Source of the DNA: Candidatus Woesearchaeota archaeon
GTDB taxonomy: Archaea > Nanobdellota > Nanobdellia > Woesearchaeales > UBA12501
NCBI GenBank assembly: GCA_016203375.1
Contig: JACQMX010000024.1
Span: 1-5,033, forward strand
Direction of reading: 5' to 3'
Length of the DNA: 5,033 nt
In this document: positions 1 to 5,033 of the stretch, piece by piece
Layout: every line of letters begins with the position of its first letter
Numbering within the stretch: position 1 is the first letter of the stretch
Position numbers and translations under genes: made by a program
The notes under the pieces: model-generated
Seen by the model: the letters and a program-made list of their open reading frames with translations, nothing else
Database searches by the model: none
Told to the model about the DNA's origin: nothing

Positions 1-123
1 GAGCAAGCGTGCGTAACGCTTGCTGCTCGACAACCGTATGCTTTTAGTTTATGTATAGAGCCAAAGCATACGGTTGCGGCCCAGGAAGCCTCTTCACGGC
101 TTGGGCTGCGGAATGAGGAAAGT
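1..123 (+). ncRNA. Candidate structured RNA, copy 1 (5' end cut by window start)
   Basis: No known RNA family is recognised; this call rests on structure. Three hairpins follow one another. H1 (1-28) pairs GAGC with GCTC and AAGCGT with ACGCTT, with a 3-base bulge GCT (22-24) on the 3' side. H2 (31-76) is a perfect 14-bp stem (CAACCGTATGCTTT with 63-76) around an 18-base loop ending in ATAGAGCC (55-62). H3 (77-108) has a 7-bp lower stem (77-83 with 102-108, including G78-T107), a GGA bulge, and AGCC (87-90) paired with GGCT (98-101). CGGAATGA (109-116) follows directly; its expected partner TCATTCCG would lie a few bases before the window, so the closing stem cannot be seen here. The same architecture recurs at 174-312 with altered but still paired stems, which argues for selection on structure. 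The plus strand is preferred because the wobble pairs are G-T in this sense. Function unknown. Confidence 0.55.
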
Positions 124-150
124 AATACAATAAACGCTTATTATTGCGAG

Positions 151-161
151 CATATTATTTT
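151..161 (+). promoter_or_regulatory. Weak TATA-like element before RNA copy 2
   Basis: CATATTATTTT lies in an A/T-rich spacer between the two RNA copies. Archaeal TATA boxes centre about 26 bases before the transcription start, which would put the start near 180, at the first bases of the closing stem. The match to the strong TTTATATATA boxes elsewhere in the window is poor, so both copies could instead share a promoter upstream of the window. Confidence 0.25.
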
Positions 162-173
162 GCGTGAAAATTA

Positions 174-312
174 TTTTATCATTCCGTTCGCTCAGGCTCT
201 CCGAAGCCTAATGAGCAAACAATGCCTTCTTTTGGTTAAAGCAATAGAGCCCAAGAAGAACATTGCCGGCCAATAACTGCAGGAAGCGGCTGGACGGCGG
301 AATGAAGAAAGT
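174..312 (+). ncRNA. Candidate structured RNA, copy 2 (complete four-way junction)
   Basis: This is the complete version of the fold at 1-123. Closing stem P1 pairs TCATTCCG (179-186) with CGGAATGA (298-305) and may extend past an A-A mismatch through 174-177 with 307-310. Inside are three hairpins. H1 (190-216) pairs GCTC with GAGC and AGGCT with AGCCT, with a 3-base bulge AAT (210-212) on the 3' side. H2 (220-265) pairs CAATG with CATTG and CTTCTT (226-231) with AAGAAG (253-258); its loop carries ATAGAGCC (244-251). H3 (266-297) pairs 266-272 with 291-297 around one G-A mismatch, then CTGC (277-280) with GCGG (286-289), with loop AGGAA. H2 and H3 match copy 1 exactly in length (46 and 32 bases). 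Shared words are ATAGAGCC, AGGAAGC and GCGGAATGARGAAAGT. I see no tRNA, SRP, RNase P or C/D-box signature. A mobile DNA hairpin element is the main alternative. Confidence 0.6.
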
Positions 313-317
313 TTCGC

Positions 318-329
318 TTTATTTTTTGT
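318..329 (+). terminator. Poly-T terminator after RNA copy 2
   Basis: TTTATTTTTTGT, with an uninterrupted T6 at 322-327, begins about 12 bases after the closing stem of RNA copy 2. A T-rich tract without a dedicated hairpin is the usual archaeal termination signal. It faces the end of the minus-strand ParA/MinD gene, so the two transcripts would converge between about 330 and 357. Confidence 0.45.
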
Positions 330-356
330 ACAAAATTCATCAGAAAGTCATTGCAG

Positions 357-361
357 AAAAA
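357..361 (-). terminator. Short poly-T after the ParA/MinD gene
   Basis: On the minus strand the sequence reads GAACTTTTTCTGC about 40 bases past the TAA stop of the ParA/MinD gene. A T5 run is a modest archaeal termination signal. It would stop transcription just before it ran antisense through the structured RNA copies. No stable hairpin precedes it. Confidence 0.35.
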
Positions 362-401
362 GTTCGGGATTGCACGCGAATGTATCGCTAACTCTACAAT
401 T

Positions 402-1211
402 TTACAAGAACCCTTTCCTCAACAGTATCCTATTCACCTCTTCCTTTGGCATCTCGGTGCGAAAGAGGTTTTTAACCCGAGACAAGAATCGCGGATCTTC
501 ATACTCTTGACCGACTAATGCAGCGGCAAGTTTTCGGTACTCTACCACCGCATCCGCTAAAGGAGCGTACAGCGATGCGGGCACTGCATTTGCCAAGGCT
601 TCAAGGATGCGAAGGTCGTCAGGCAACACCGCAAGCACCGGCGTTTGCGTCGCGTTTTCTATTTCTTCCACATGCAGCTCGAAATGCTTGCCGCGCGTTT
701 TGTTGAGGATAAGGCCGACAATAGGCGTCTTTTTATCCTTCGCTACGCGCACAGCATGCAAGGTAGCGCTTAAGGTTGGGTAATCTGGTGTCGTGACAAC
801 AAGGAGCTTATCCGACGCTACCATGGCGGAAACGAGCTCTTCATTCATGGTTGGAGAAGAATCTAAAACAATATAATCATAATCAGTTTTTACCGCTTCC
901 AACTTCTTTTTCAGCTTAAATGGGTAAAGGTAGCCTTTCGTCAAGGCACCTGGAATATAAGCAAAGCCACCTTTTTCATGCTCGCGGATGGCATCTTGTA
1001 TCTTGACCTTATCTGTCAGAACATCATGGATCGTGTCAGAAGGCGCGTTTTCCCCAAGGTGGAAGCTGAGATTTGGCGCGGAGAAGTTCGCATCGACAAC
1101 AAGCACCTTTTTCTTGAAATCGTTGGCGAGAATCGCGGCGAGATTGGACGCGGTTGTAGTTTTACCCACACCACCTTTAATCGCGATAACGCCTATTGTC
1201 GTTGCTGTCAT
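402..1211 (-). CDS. ParA/MinD-family P-loop ATPase (SIMIBI class)
   Basis: The 269-aa protein has every core motif of the ParA/MinD family. A deviant Walker A, KGGVGKTT, spans residues 12-19 with the signature lysine K12 and P-loop lysine K17. The switch I/A' motif VVDANFSAPN carries D40. Walker B/switch II is IVLDSSPTMNEE with D117, and LILNKTRGK follows near residue 170 in the nucleotide-base contact region. The DANFSAPN wording is typical of archaeal MinD-like proteins. Family members dimerise on ATP and position chromosomes, division proteins or other cargo. The tail after about residue 238 is basic and amphipathic and ends in RKGFL, resembling a MinD membrane-targeting helix; that role is inferred. 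No MinE, ParB or SegB partner is visible. The ATG start is supported by AGGTG 8 bases upstream and a TATA box at a suitable distance. Upstream lies smc on the same strand. Family is certain; the exact cargo is not. Confidence 0.95.
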   Translation of the reverse strand: MTATTIGVIAIKGGVGKTTTASNLAAILANDFKKKVLVVDANFSAPNLSFHLGENAPSDTIHDVLTDKVKIQDAIREHEKGGFAYIPGALTKGYLYPFKLKKKLEAVKTDYDYIVLDSSPTMNEELVSAMVASDKLLVVTTPDYPTLSATLHAVRVAKDKKTPIVGLILNKTRGKHFELHVEEIENATQTPVLAVLPDDLRILEALANAVPASLYAPLADAVVEYRKLAAALVGQEYEDPRFLSRVKNLFRTEMPKEEVNRILLRKGFL

Positions 1212-1219
1212 GAACCTCG

Positions 1220-1224
1220 CACCT
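1220..1224 (-). promoter_or_regulatory. Shine-Dalgarno site of the ParA/MinD gene
   Basis: The minus strand reads AGGTG, a 5-base match to the consensus GGAGGTGATC, with an 8-base spacer to the ATG at 1209-1211. A second GAGG at 1215-1218 is too close to the ATG to be the better site. This supports the chosen start. Confidence 0.6.
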
Positions 1225-1256
1225 TTTTTAAAATCCCAAGCGTTTTATTCGTGTCA

Positions 1257-1268
1257 CTTATATATAAA
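1257..1268 (-). promoter_or_regulatory. Archaeal TATA box for the ParA/MinD gene
   Basis: The minus strand reads TTTATATATAAG, preceded by purine-rich AAAAGTAACA, which could act as the TFB-recognition element. Transcription should start about 26 bases on, near 1237, giving a leader of about 26 bases that contains the ribosome-binding site. The box shows that this gene can be transcribed independently of smc. Confidence 0.7.
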
Positions 1269-1302
1269 TGTTACTTTTTAAGCTGGACGACGGGGATTTA
1301 AG

Positions 1303-1309
1303 AAAAAAA
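1303..1309 (-). terminator. Poly-T terminator of smc
   Basis: A T7 run on the minus strand (context GCGTTTTTTTCTT) starts 17 bases after the smc TAG stop. Several shorter T runs lie between it and the stop. With the downstream TATA box it separates smc and the ParA/MinD gene into two transcription units, though read-through is possible. Confidence 0.55.
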
Positions 1310-1326
1310 CGCAAAACAGAAAATGT

Positions 1327-4300
1327 CTAGATGCGCAAGCTTGTTACATTGCTTATGCCATCTTCATTCATGCTGACCCCGTAAAGCGTATCCGCTTCAG
1401 AAATAACCGAATCATTATGCGAGATAACCACATATTGCGCTCGATCCGTGTACTTGCGCACCAAATTTGCCAAGCGCTCTGAGTTTTTCTTGTCTAGCGC
1501 GGCATCCACCTCATCCATGATGTAGAAGGAAGCCGGCTCGTGTTCTTGTATGGAGAAGATGAACGCGAGCGCGGTTAAGGTCTTCTCGCCGCCAGATAAA
1601 CTTCGGATGTCCATGAAGCGTGTTCCCGTAAGTCGCACTTTGATAAGCAGTCCGCCTTCGAAAGGGCTTTCCGGATTCTCGAGCACGAGGGACGCATCCG
1701 CACCTTTGGTCATCAGTGCAGAAAAGATTAGCTTGAAGTGTTCATTGACAACTTCAAAGGTTTTCATGAACAGGTCTTTCTTGTGCAGCTCGATCTCATT
1801 CATCATGGCCATGACGTCTTGCTTCTCGAGCATGAGCTTTTCCTTCTTTGAGGTAAGTTCATTATATTCTCTCTCGACAGCGTCAAAGATCTCCAAGGCT
1901 TTCATGTTGACGCTGCCAATTTTTGTAATAACACCTTCCCAGATACCTATCTCCTTTCGCAGCTCACCTTCAGATTTATTCTCGACAACAGAAACGCCCT
2001 CAAATTCTTTATACTCCTGTTCAAAAGTAGAAAGCTCTGTCCGCACTTTCGTGAGTTCAAGCTGATGCGTGTTAATCTTAATCTCAATCTTGTGATGCTG
2101 TTCAGTGGCGTGCTCAACTTTCTCTTCGTCTTTCTTGATGGAATCATCAATCTTGCTGCGCTGCGTGAACAATCCTTTGAATTGCTCTTGGAATTTTCGC
2201 TGCTTCTCCTCTTTCTCTTTGAGCGTCTTCATCATTTCAGTGATCTTCGCGGTAAGTGTGTATGTTTCTTTCTTGAAATCCTCCTCTTCTTTATCATGCT
2301 GCTTCATAACCTTCTGTATATTTCCGATTTCAGGCTGGAGGATGGTAGCAACCTGCGCATCGATATTCTTGAGATCAGCCTGCCGCTGCACGAGTTGTTC
2401 CCGCAACTCTCGGCGTTTTTCCTCAAAGGCGTTGAGCTCGGCAAGCAAGGTGGGATTGCGCAATTCAGTAATCTTCATGCGGATCTGTTGCTTCTTTATC
2501 TTTGCGTCAGCGAGCGCTTTATTAACATCAGAAACCTTTCGAGCAACAATATCTATCTCCTTATCAACTCGCTTGAGCTCATCCTTGAGCTCTTCCTTCT
2601 CCTTCTTCGAGGCATCGACATCCGACGCCTCAAGGTTCAGGGTTTTCTCGAGCTTGATAATATCCGCTTCTATGTTAGCCTTAAACTCGCGAAGGCGGGC
2701 GATGGCCTCTTCATTCGCGATCCTGTCCTTTTCGAGCTTGCTGATAAGGGCTTCTGCATCCGCAATGCCCTTTTCACATTGCTTCAGGTCCTTTCCTAGC
2801 TCTTGCTCCTGGAAGCCAAGGCCTAGGCGCTTTCTCTGGCGATAGCCACCTTGCATGGCGCCAGAAAGTTCGGCAAGATCCCCATCAAGCGTGACCATCT
2901 TCGCGTTGCCAATGCCAATGCGCCGAGCAACATCGATAGTCTCGACCACAAGAGTATTACCGAAGACATAAGAAAAGATGTTCTTGAACTTAGGATCATA
3001 CTCGATAAGGTCTATGGCCATTCCATGAACGCCATTCGCTTTCTTGAGTTCAACAATTTCTGAGGCAACGGGTTGCGCCTTAACTTTATTCAATGGCAAG
3101 AAGGTAGCAGTGCCAAGCTTGTTTGTTTTTAGGTACTTGATGCACTCCGCGGCAACGCGATCATCCGCGACAACAACACTTTTCAATCTTTGTCCTGCGA
3201 CTATTTCAAGCGCGAGCGCGTATTTGGAGCTCACTTGACCAAGTTCGGATACAGTACCATAAATCCCTGCCATTTTGCCTTTCAAGCCGAGCACGGATTT
3301 GAGCGCGGTATCTTCGCCGACCGCCTCTTGGATGGATATGTTTCTCGCATTGAGACGGGAAAAATCCTCCTGATATTTCGCGAGCGTCTTTCGCGCATTT
3401 GCCAATTGCGCGGCTAAGGCTGAATCATCATTGAGACGTTGGGTAAGTTCAAGTGTTGCTTTCTTAAACTCTTGGCGCTTCTGCTTGAGCTCTTGGATTT
3501 GTGCCTTATTCTCTTTCTCGACTTCAAGGACTTTTTCAATTTTTTCGTCTATCGCCTGTATTTGGAACTCAAGCTTATCCTTTTGTCGGAGGAATTCCTG
3601 CTGCTTCGCGCGAAGCTCTTGGATTTCTTTTTCCTTTTCCTCAAGCTGCTTGTCAATGGCTTCAATCTCTTTCTCTAGCTCCGCTGCAGAATCGAGCTGG
3701 TTTTTCTTTTTGAATTCATCAAGACGCTTCGCGATAGTGTCAAGTTCCTTCTCTCGACTAGTGATTTGCTTGAGCAAATCCGCTTTATCCGCGTCGAGCG
3801 AGGTGATCTTGTCTTGCACTTCGTCGATGTTTTGCTTAAGCTGGTGCTTGCGCTGCTTGATTTTGCCAAGTTCCGCCGTAATTGATTCTGTCCTATTTTG
3901 AGAAGAAGCGATATCAATCTTGAGACGCTCGACTTCCTTGTGAATATTGACTTGTTCCTTTTCACCCTTTTCCTCAATCTCCTTGTTGATGCGCTCGATA
4001 TCTTCTCGTTTTGCCTTGATTTTCGCCTTGAGTTCATCGAGCTCCTTTTGCTTTGCCGCAAGATCATCTTGCGCTTCTTTGATCTTCGCATCAAATTCGT
4101 TTTTCTCTTCCCTCTTGCGCTTCATTTGCAGATGGAGCAAGGAAGCCTTGTTCACCTTTATTTTATCATTCAATTCTTTGAATTTTGTCGCTTGATCACG
4201 CTCTTTCTGGAGCTCCTTAAGGTTATTGGCCCGCTCGCCAAGAATGATCTCGCACTCCTTGAGCTTTTCCTCAACGCGGTTGAGCTCATTGATGGCCTTT

Positions 4301-4827
4301 TGCTTTTTGTCTTCATAAATCGAAATGCCGGCGATTTCCTCAACAAGCATGCGCCGTTCTTCAGGCGGCATCTCCACAAATCGAACGATGTCACCTTGAA
4401 GGATGATGTTGTAGCCGTCAGGATCTATCCTCGCGAGAGACATAAGGTCTAGGATCTGTTGTCGCGTACGCGTTTCATCATTGATCCTGTACACACTCTG
4501 GCCATTACTCTTGACAATGCGACTGACCTTTACTTCCTTTTCTTCTGTGGGGAAGATGGCATTGCTATTGTCAAAGAATATCGATACTTCTGCGAAAGGT
4601 GCAGGTTTTTTCGTTTTGCCGCCATTGTAAATGAGATTAGCGGATTTTTCGGTACGCAAGGCTTTTGCTGAAGACTTTCCGAGAACAAAGCAGATGGCGT
4701 CGCTGATGTTTGACTTGCCCGAGCCGTTGGGTCCAAGAATGCAATTAAATTTCTCTCCAAACACAAGCTCGGTACGCCGCGCGAACGATTTGAAGCCATG
4801 TAACAAAAGCTTATTTATCTTCGTCAT
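1327..4827 (-). CDS. smc: Chromosome segregation protein SMC
   Basis: This 1166-aa protein is a complete SMC, the ATPase that dimerises at its hinge and, usually with ScpA/ScpB kleisin partners, compacts and separates chromosomes. The N-terminal head has Walker A GPNGSGKSN (residues 32-40) and Q-loop Q144, followed by the conserved EEIAGI (163-168). A long charged coiled coil runs from about 170 to 500. The hinge covers about 500-670, with conserved glycines in GIYG (521-524) and SGAMQGG (655-661). The returning coiled coil reaches about 1000. The C-terminal head has the ABC signature LSGGEK (1077-1082), Walker B FYIMDEVD (D1105, E1106), D-loop ALD (1110-1112) and the switch histidine in ISHND (H1137). 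Length is normal and no catalytic residue is missing. The ATG is the first in-frame start after an upstream in-frame TAA. No scpA or scpB lies in the window; the next gene downstream is a ParA/MinD ATPase. Confidence 0.98.
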   Translation of the reverse strand: MTKINKLLLHGFKSFARRTELVFGEKFNCILGPNGSGKSNISDAICFVLGKSSAKALRTEKSANLIYNGGKTKKPAPFAEVSIFFDNSNAIFPTEEKEVKVSRIVKSNGQSVYRINDETRTRQQILDLMSLARIDPDGYNIILQGDIVRFVEMPPEERRMLVEEIAGISIYEDKKQKAINELNRVEEKLKECEIILGERANNLKELQKERDQATKFKELNDKIKVNKASLLHLQMKRKREEKNEFDAKIKEAQDDLAAKQKELDELKAKIKAKREDIERINKEIEEKGEKEQVNIHKEVERLKIDIASSQNRTESITAELGKIKQRKHQLKQNIDEVQDKITSLDADKADLLKQITSREKELDTIAKRLDEFKKKNQLDSAAELEKEIEAIDKQLEEKEKEIQELRAKQQEFLRQKDKLEFQIQAIDEKIEKVLEVEKENKAQIQELKQKRQEFKKATLELTQRLNDDSALAAQLANARKTLAKYQEDFSRLNARNISIQEAVGEDTALKSVLGLKGKMAGIYGTVSELGQVSSKYALALEIVAGQRLKSVVVADDRVAAECIKYLKTNKLGTATFLPLNKVKAQPVASEIVELKKANGVHGMAIDLIEYDPKFKNIFSYVFGNTLVVETIDVARRIGIGNAKMVTLDGDLAELSGAMQGGYRQRKRLGLGFQEQELGKDLKQCEKGIADAEALISKLEKDRIANEEAIARLREFKANIEADIIKLEKTLNLEASDVDASKKEKEELKDELKRVDKEIDIVARKVSDVNKALADAKIKKQQIRMKITELRNPTLLAELNAFEEKRRELREQLVQRQADLKNIDAQVATILQPEIGNIQKVMKQHDKEEEDFKKETYTLTAKITEMMKTLKEKEEKQRKFQEQFKGLFTQRSKIDDSIKKDEEKVEHATEQHHKIEIKINTHQLELTKVRTELSTFEQEYKEFEGVSVVENKSEGELRKEIGIWEGVITKIGSVNMKALEIFDAVEREYNELTSKKEKLMLEKQDVMAMMNEIELHKKDLFMKTFEVVNEHFKLIFSALMTKGADASLVLENPESPFEGGLLIKVRLTGTRFMDIRSLSGGEKTLTALAFIFSIQEHEPASFYIMDEVDAALDKKNSERLANLVRKYTDRAQYVVISHNDSVISEADTLYGVSMNEDGISNVTSLRI

Positions 4828-4922
4828 TGCGAATGCGACCCCTCTTTACGGCATTGCTGCATTGGAGGCTGTAAGAACGCGGTAAGACCCGTAAAATATG
4901 TTTTAACAATCCTAAGCCTCAT
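4824..4922 (-). CDS. Possible 32-aa leader ORF overlapping the smc start
   Basis: An ATG at 4920-4922 opens a 32-codon frame (begins MRLRIVKTYF, ends KEGSHSQ) that stops at a TGA sharing ATGA with the smc start codon. It begins about 8 bases after the start site predicted from the TATA box at 4951-4960, so it could be translated from an almost leaderless mRNA and be coupled to smc. The product has no recognisable domain and a frame of this length can occur by chance. It may equally be plain untranslated leader. Confidence 0.25.
   Translation of the reverse strand: MRLRIVKTYFTGLTAFLQPPMQQCRKEGSHSQ
4839..4844 (-). promoter_or_regulatory. Possible ribosome-binding site of smc
   Basis: The minus strand reads GAGGGG with an 11-base spacer to the smc ATG, slightly long for a Shine-Dalgarno site. 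GAGG matches the core of the archaeal consensus. A CCTCC about 20 bases further upstream (4864-4868) could pair with it and hide it. Confidence 0.35.
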
Positions 4923-4950
4923 TGTTTTTACCCATAATCAGGTTATGGCA

Positions 4951-4960
4951 TATATATAAA
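4951..4960 (-). promoter_or_regulatory. Archaeal TATA box for smc
   Basis: The minus strand reads TTTATATATA preceded by CGAAAAGC, a purine-rich stretch like a TFB-recognition element. It is the same 10-mer as the box before the ParA/MinD gene. Predicted transcription start is near 4930, leaving an unusually long leader of about 100 bases. The core is close to palindromic, so plus-strand firing cannot be excluded. A weaker CATATTTTA (4892-4901, minus) would give a leader of about 45 bases instead. Confidence 0.6.
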
Positions 4961-4994
4961 GCTTTTCGTTATCTCATTATCGCTTTAGAAGCAT

Positions 4995-5033
4995 TTAAAC
5001 ATCATTCAGAATCTCAAACAGACTGCCCTTGTA
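4995..5033 (-). CDS. Possible C-terminal end of an upstream gene (partial)
   Basis: From the window edge the minus strand reads YKGSLFEILNDV and then TAA, the only minus frame open to the edge beyond ten codons. The stop lies 34 bases before the smc TATA box, a natural spacing for a preceding gene on the same strand. Twelve residues are too few to identify a product, and a plus-strand frame is also open here. Confidence 0.3.
   Translation of the reverse strand, partial: YKGSLFEILNDV

Noticed and set aside
112..124. AATGAGGAAAGTA resembles the RNase P RNA conserved region GAGGAAAGTC.
   Set aside because: The following C-rich P4 strand is missing and no matching ACAGAA...GGCTTA partner is found downstream; the second copy reads GAAGAAAGTTT, so the match looks accidental.
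195..251. GGCTCT in H1 of copy 2 is complementary to AGAGCC in its H2 loop, suggesting a pseudoknot.
   Set aside because: Copy 1 has no equivalent in H1, so the pairing is not supported by the comparison.
301..306. AATGAGG and AATGAAG as C boxes of C/D-box guide RNAs.
   Set aside because: There are no CTGA D boxes at suitable distances in either copy.
1..312. The two copies as a MITE, integron attC sites or an insertion-sequence remnant.
   Set aside because: No target-site duplication flanks the TCATTCCG/CGGAATGA repeats, no attC core sites are seen, and double-sided compensatory changes in internal stems are unexpected for a decaying DNA element. Not fully excluded.
2065..2845. Long open frames on the plus strand (244-246 codons) inside smc.
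   Set aside because: They are antisense to the SMC coiled coil, whose Lys/Glu-rich codons read as Leu/Phe/Ser-rich shadows; no promoter or ribosome-binding site supports them.
4961..5033. A plus-strand frame open to the window end, divergent from smc.
   Set aside because: It has no ATG and no ribosome-binding site within the window; only the near-palindromic TATA box would support it.

Overview
The window looks archaeal, and a DPANN-type genome is my guess rather than something the sequence proves. Both full-length genes are preceded by the same strong archaeal TATA element (TTTATATATA on the minus strand). Transcripts appear to end in short poly-T runs without bacterial-type hairpins, and the SMC protein carries all the standard SMC motifs. 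There is no rRNA, tRNA, transposase or CRISPR array.

Layout: the two clear genes lie head-to-tail on the minus strand. A full-length SMC chromosome-structuring ATPase (1327-4827, 1166 aa) is followed downstream by a ParA/MinD-type ATPase (402-1211, 269 aa). The 115-base gap between them holds a T7 run suited to ending the smc transcript, a TATA box for the ParA/MinD gene about 50 bases before its ATG, and an AGGTG ribosome-binding site. The two genes therefore appear to be transcribed separately, although both probably act in chromosome organisation or segregation. Upstream of smc there is a leader of about 100 bases with its own TATA box and a possible 32-codon ORF overlapping the smc start as ATGA. 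At the window edge a few codons may be the tail of another minus-strand gene.

The most unusual part is the roughly 400-base region downstream of the ParA/MinD gene (1-401), which has no convincing protein gene. It contains two diverged tandem copies, about 189 bases apart, of one elaborate fold: three consecutive hairpins closed by a TCATTCCG/CGGAATGA stem, making a four-way junction. The second and third hairpins have the same length in both copies (46 and 32 bases). Several stem positions changed on both strands so that pairing is kept, and the loop word ATAGAGCC sits at the same offset in both. The G-T pairs favour the plus strand as the transcribed one. Copy 2 is followed by a T6 run and converges with the end of the ParA/MinD transcript. 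I recognise no known RNA family here and regard it as a candidate undescribed structured RNA. Copy 1 is cut by the window start.
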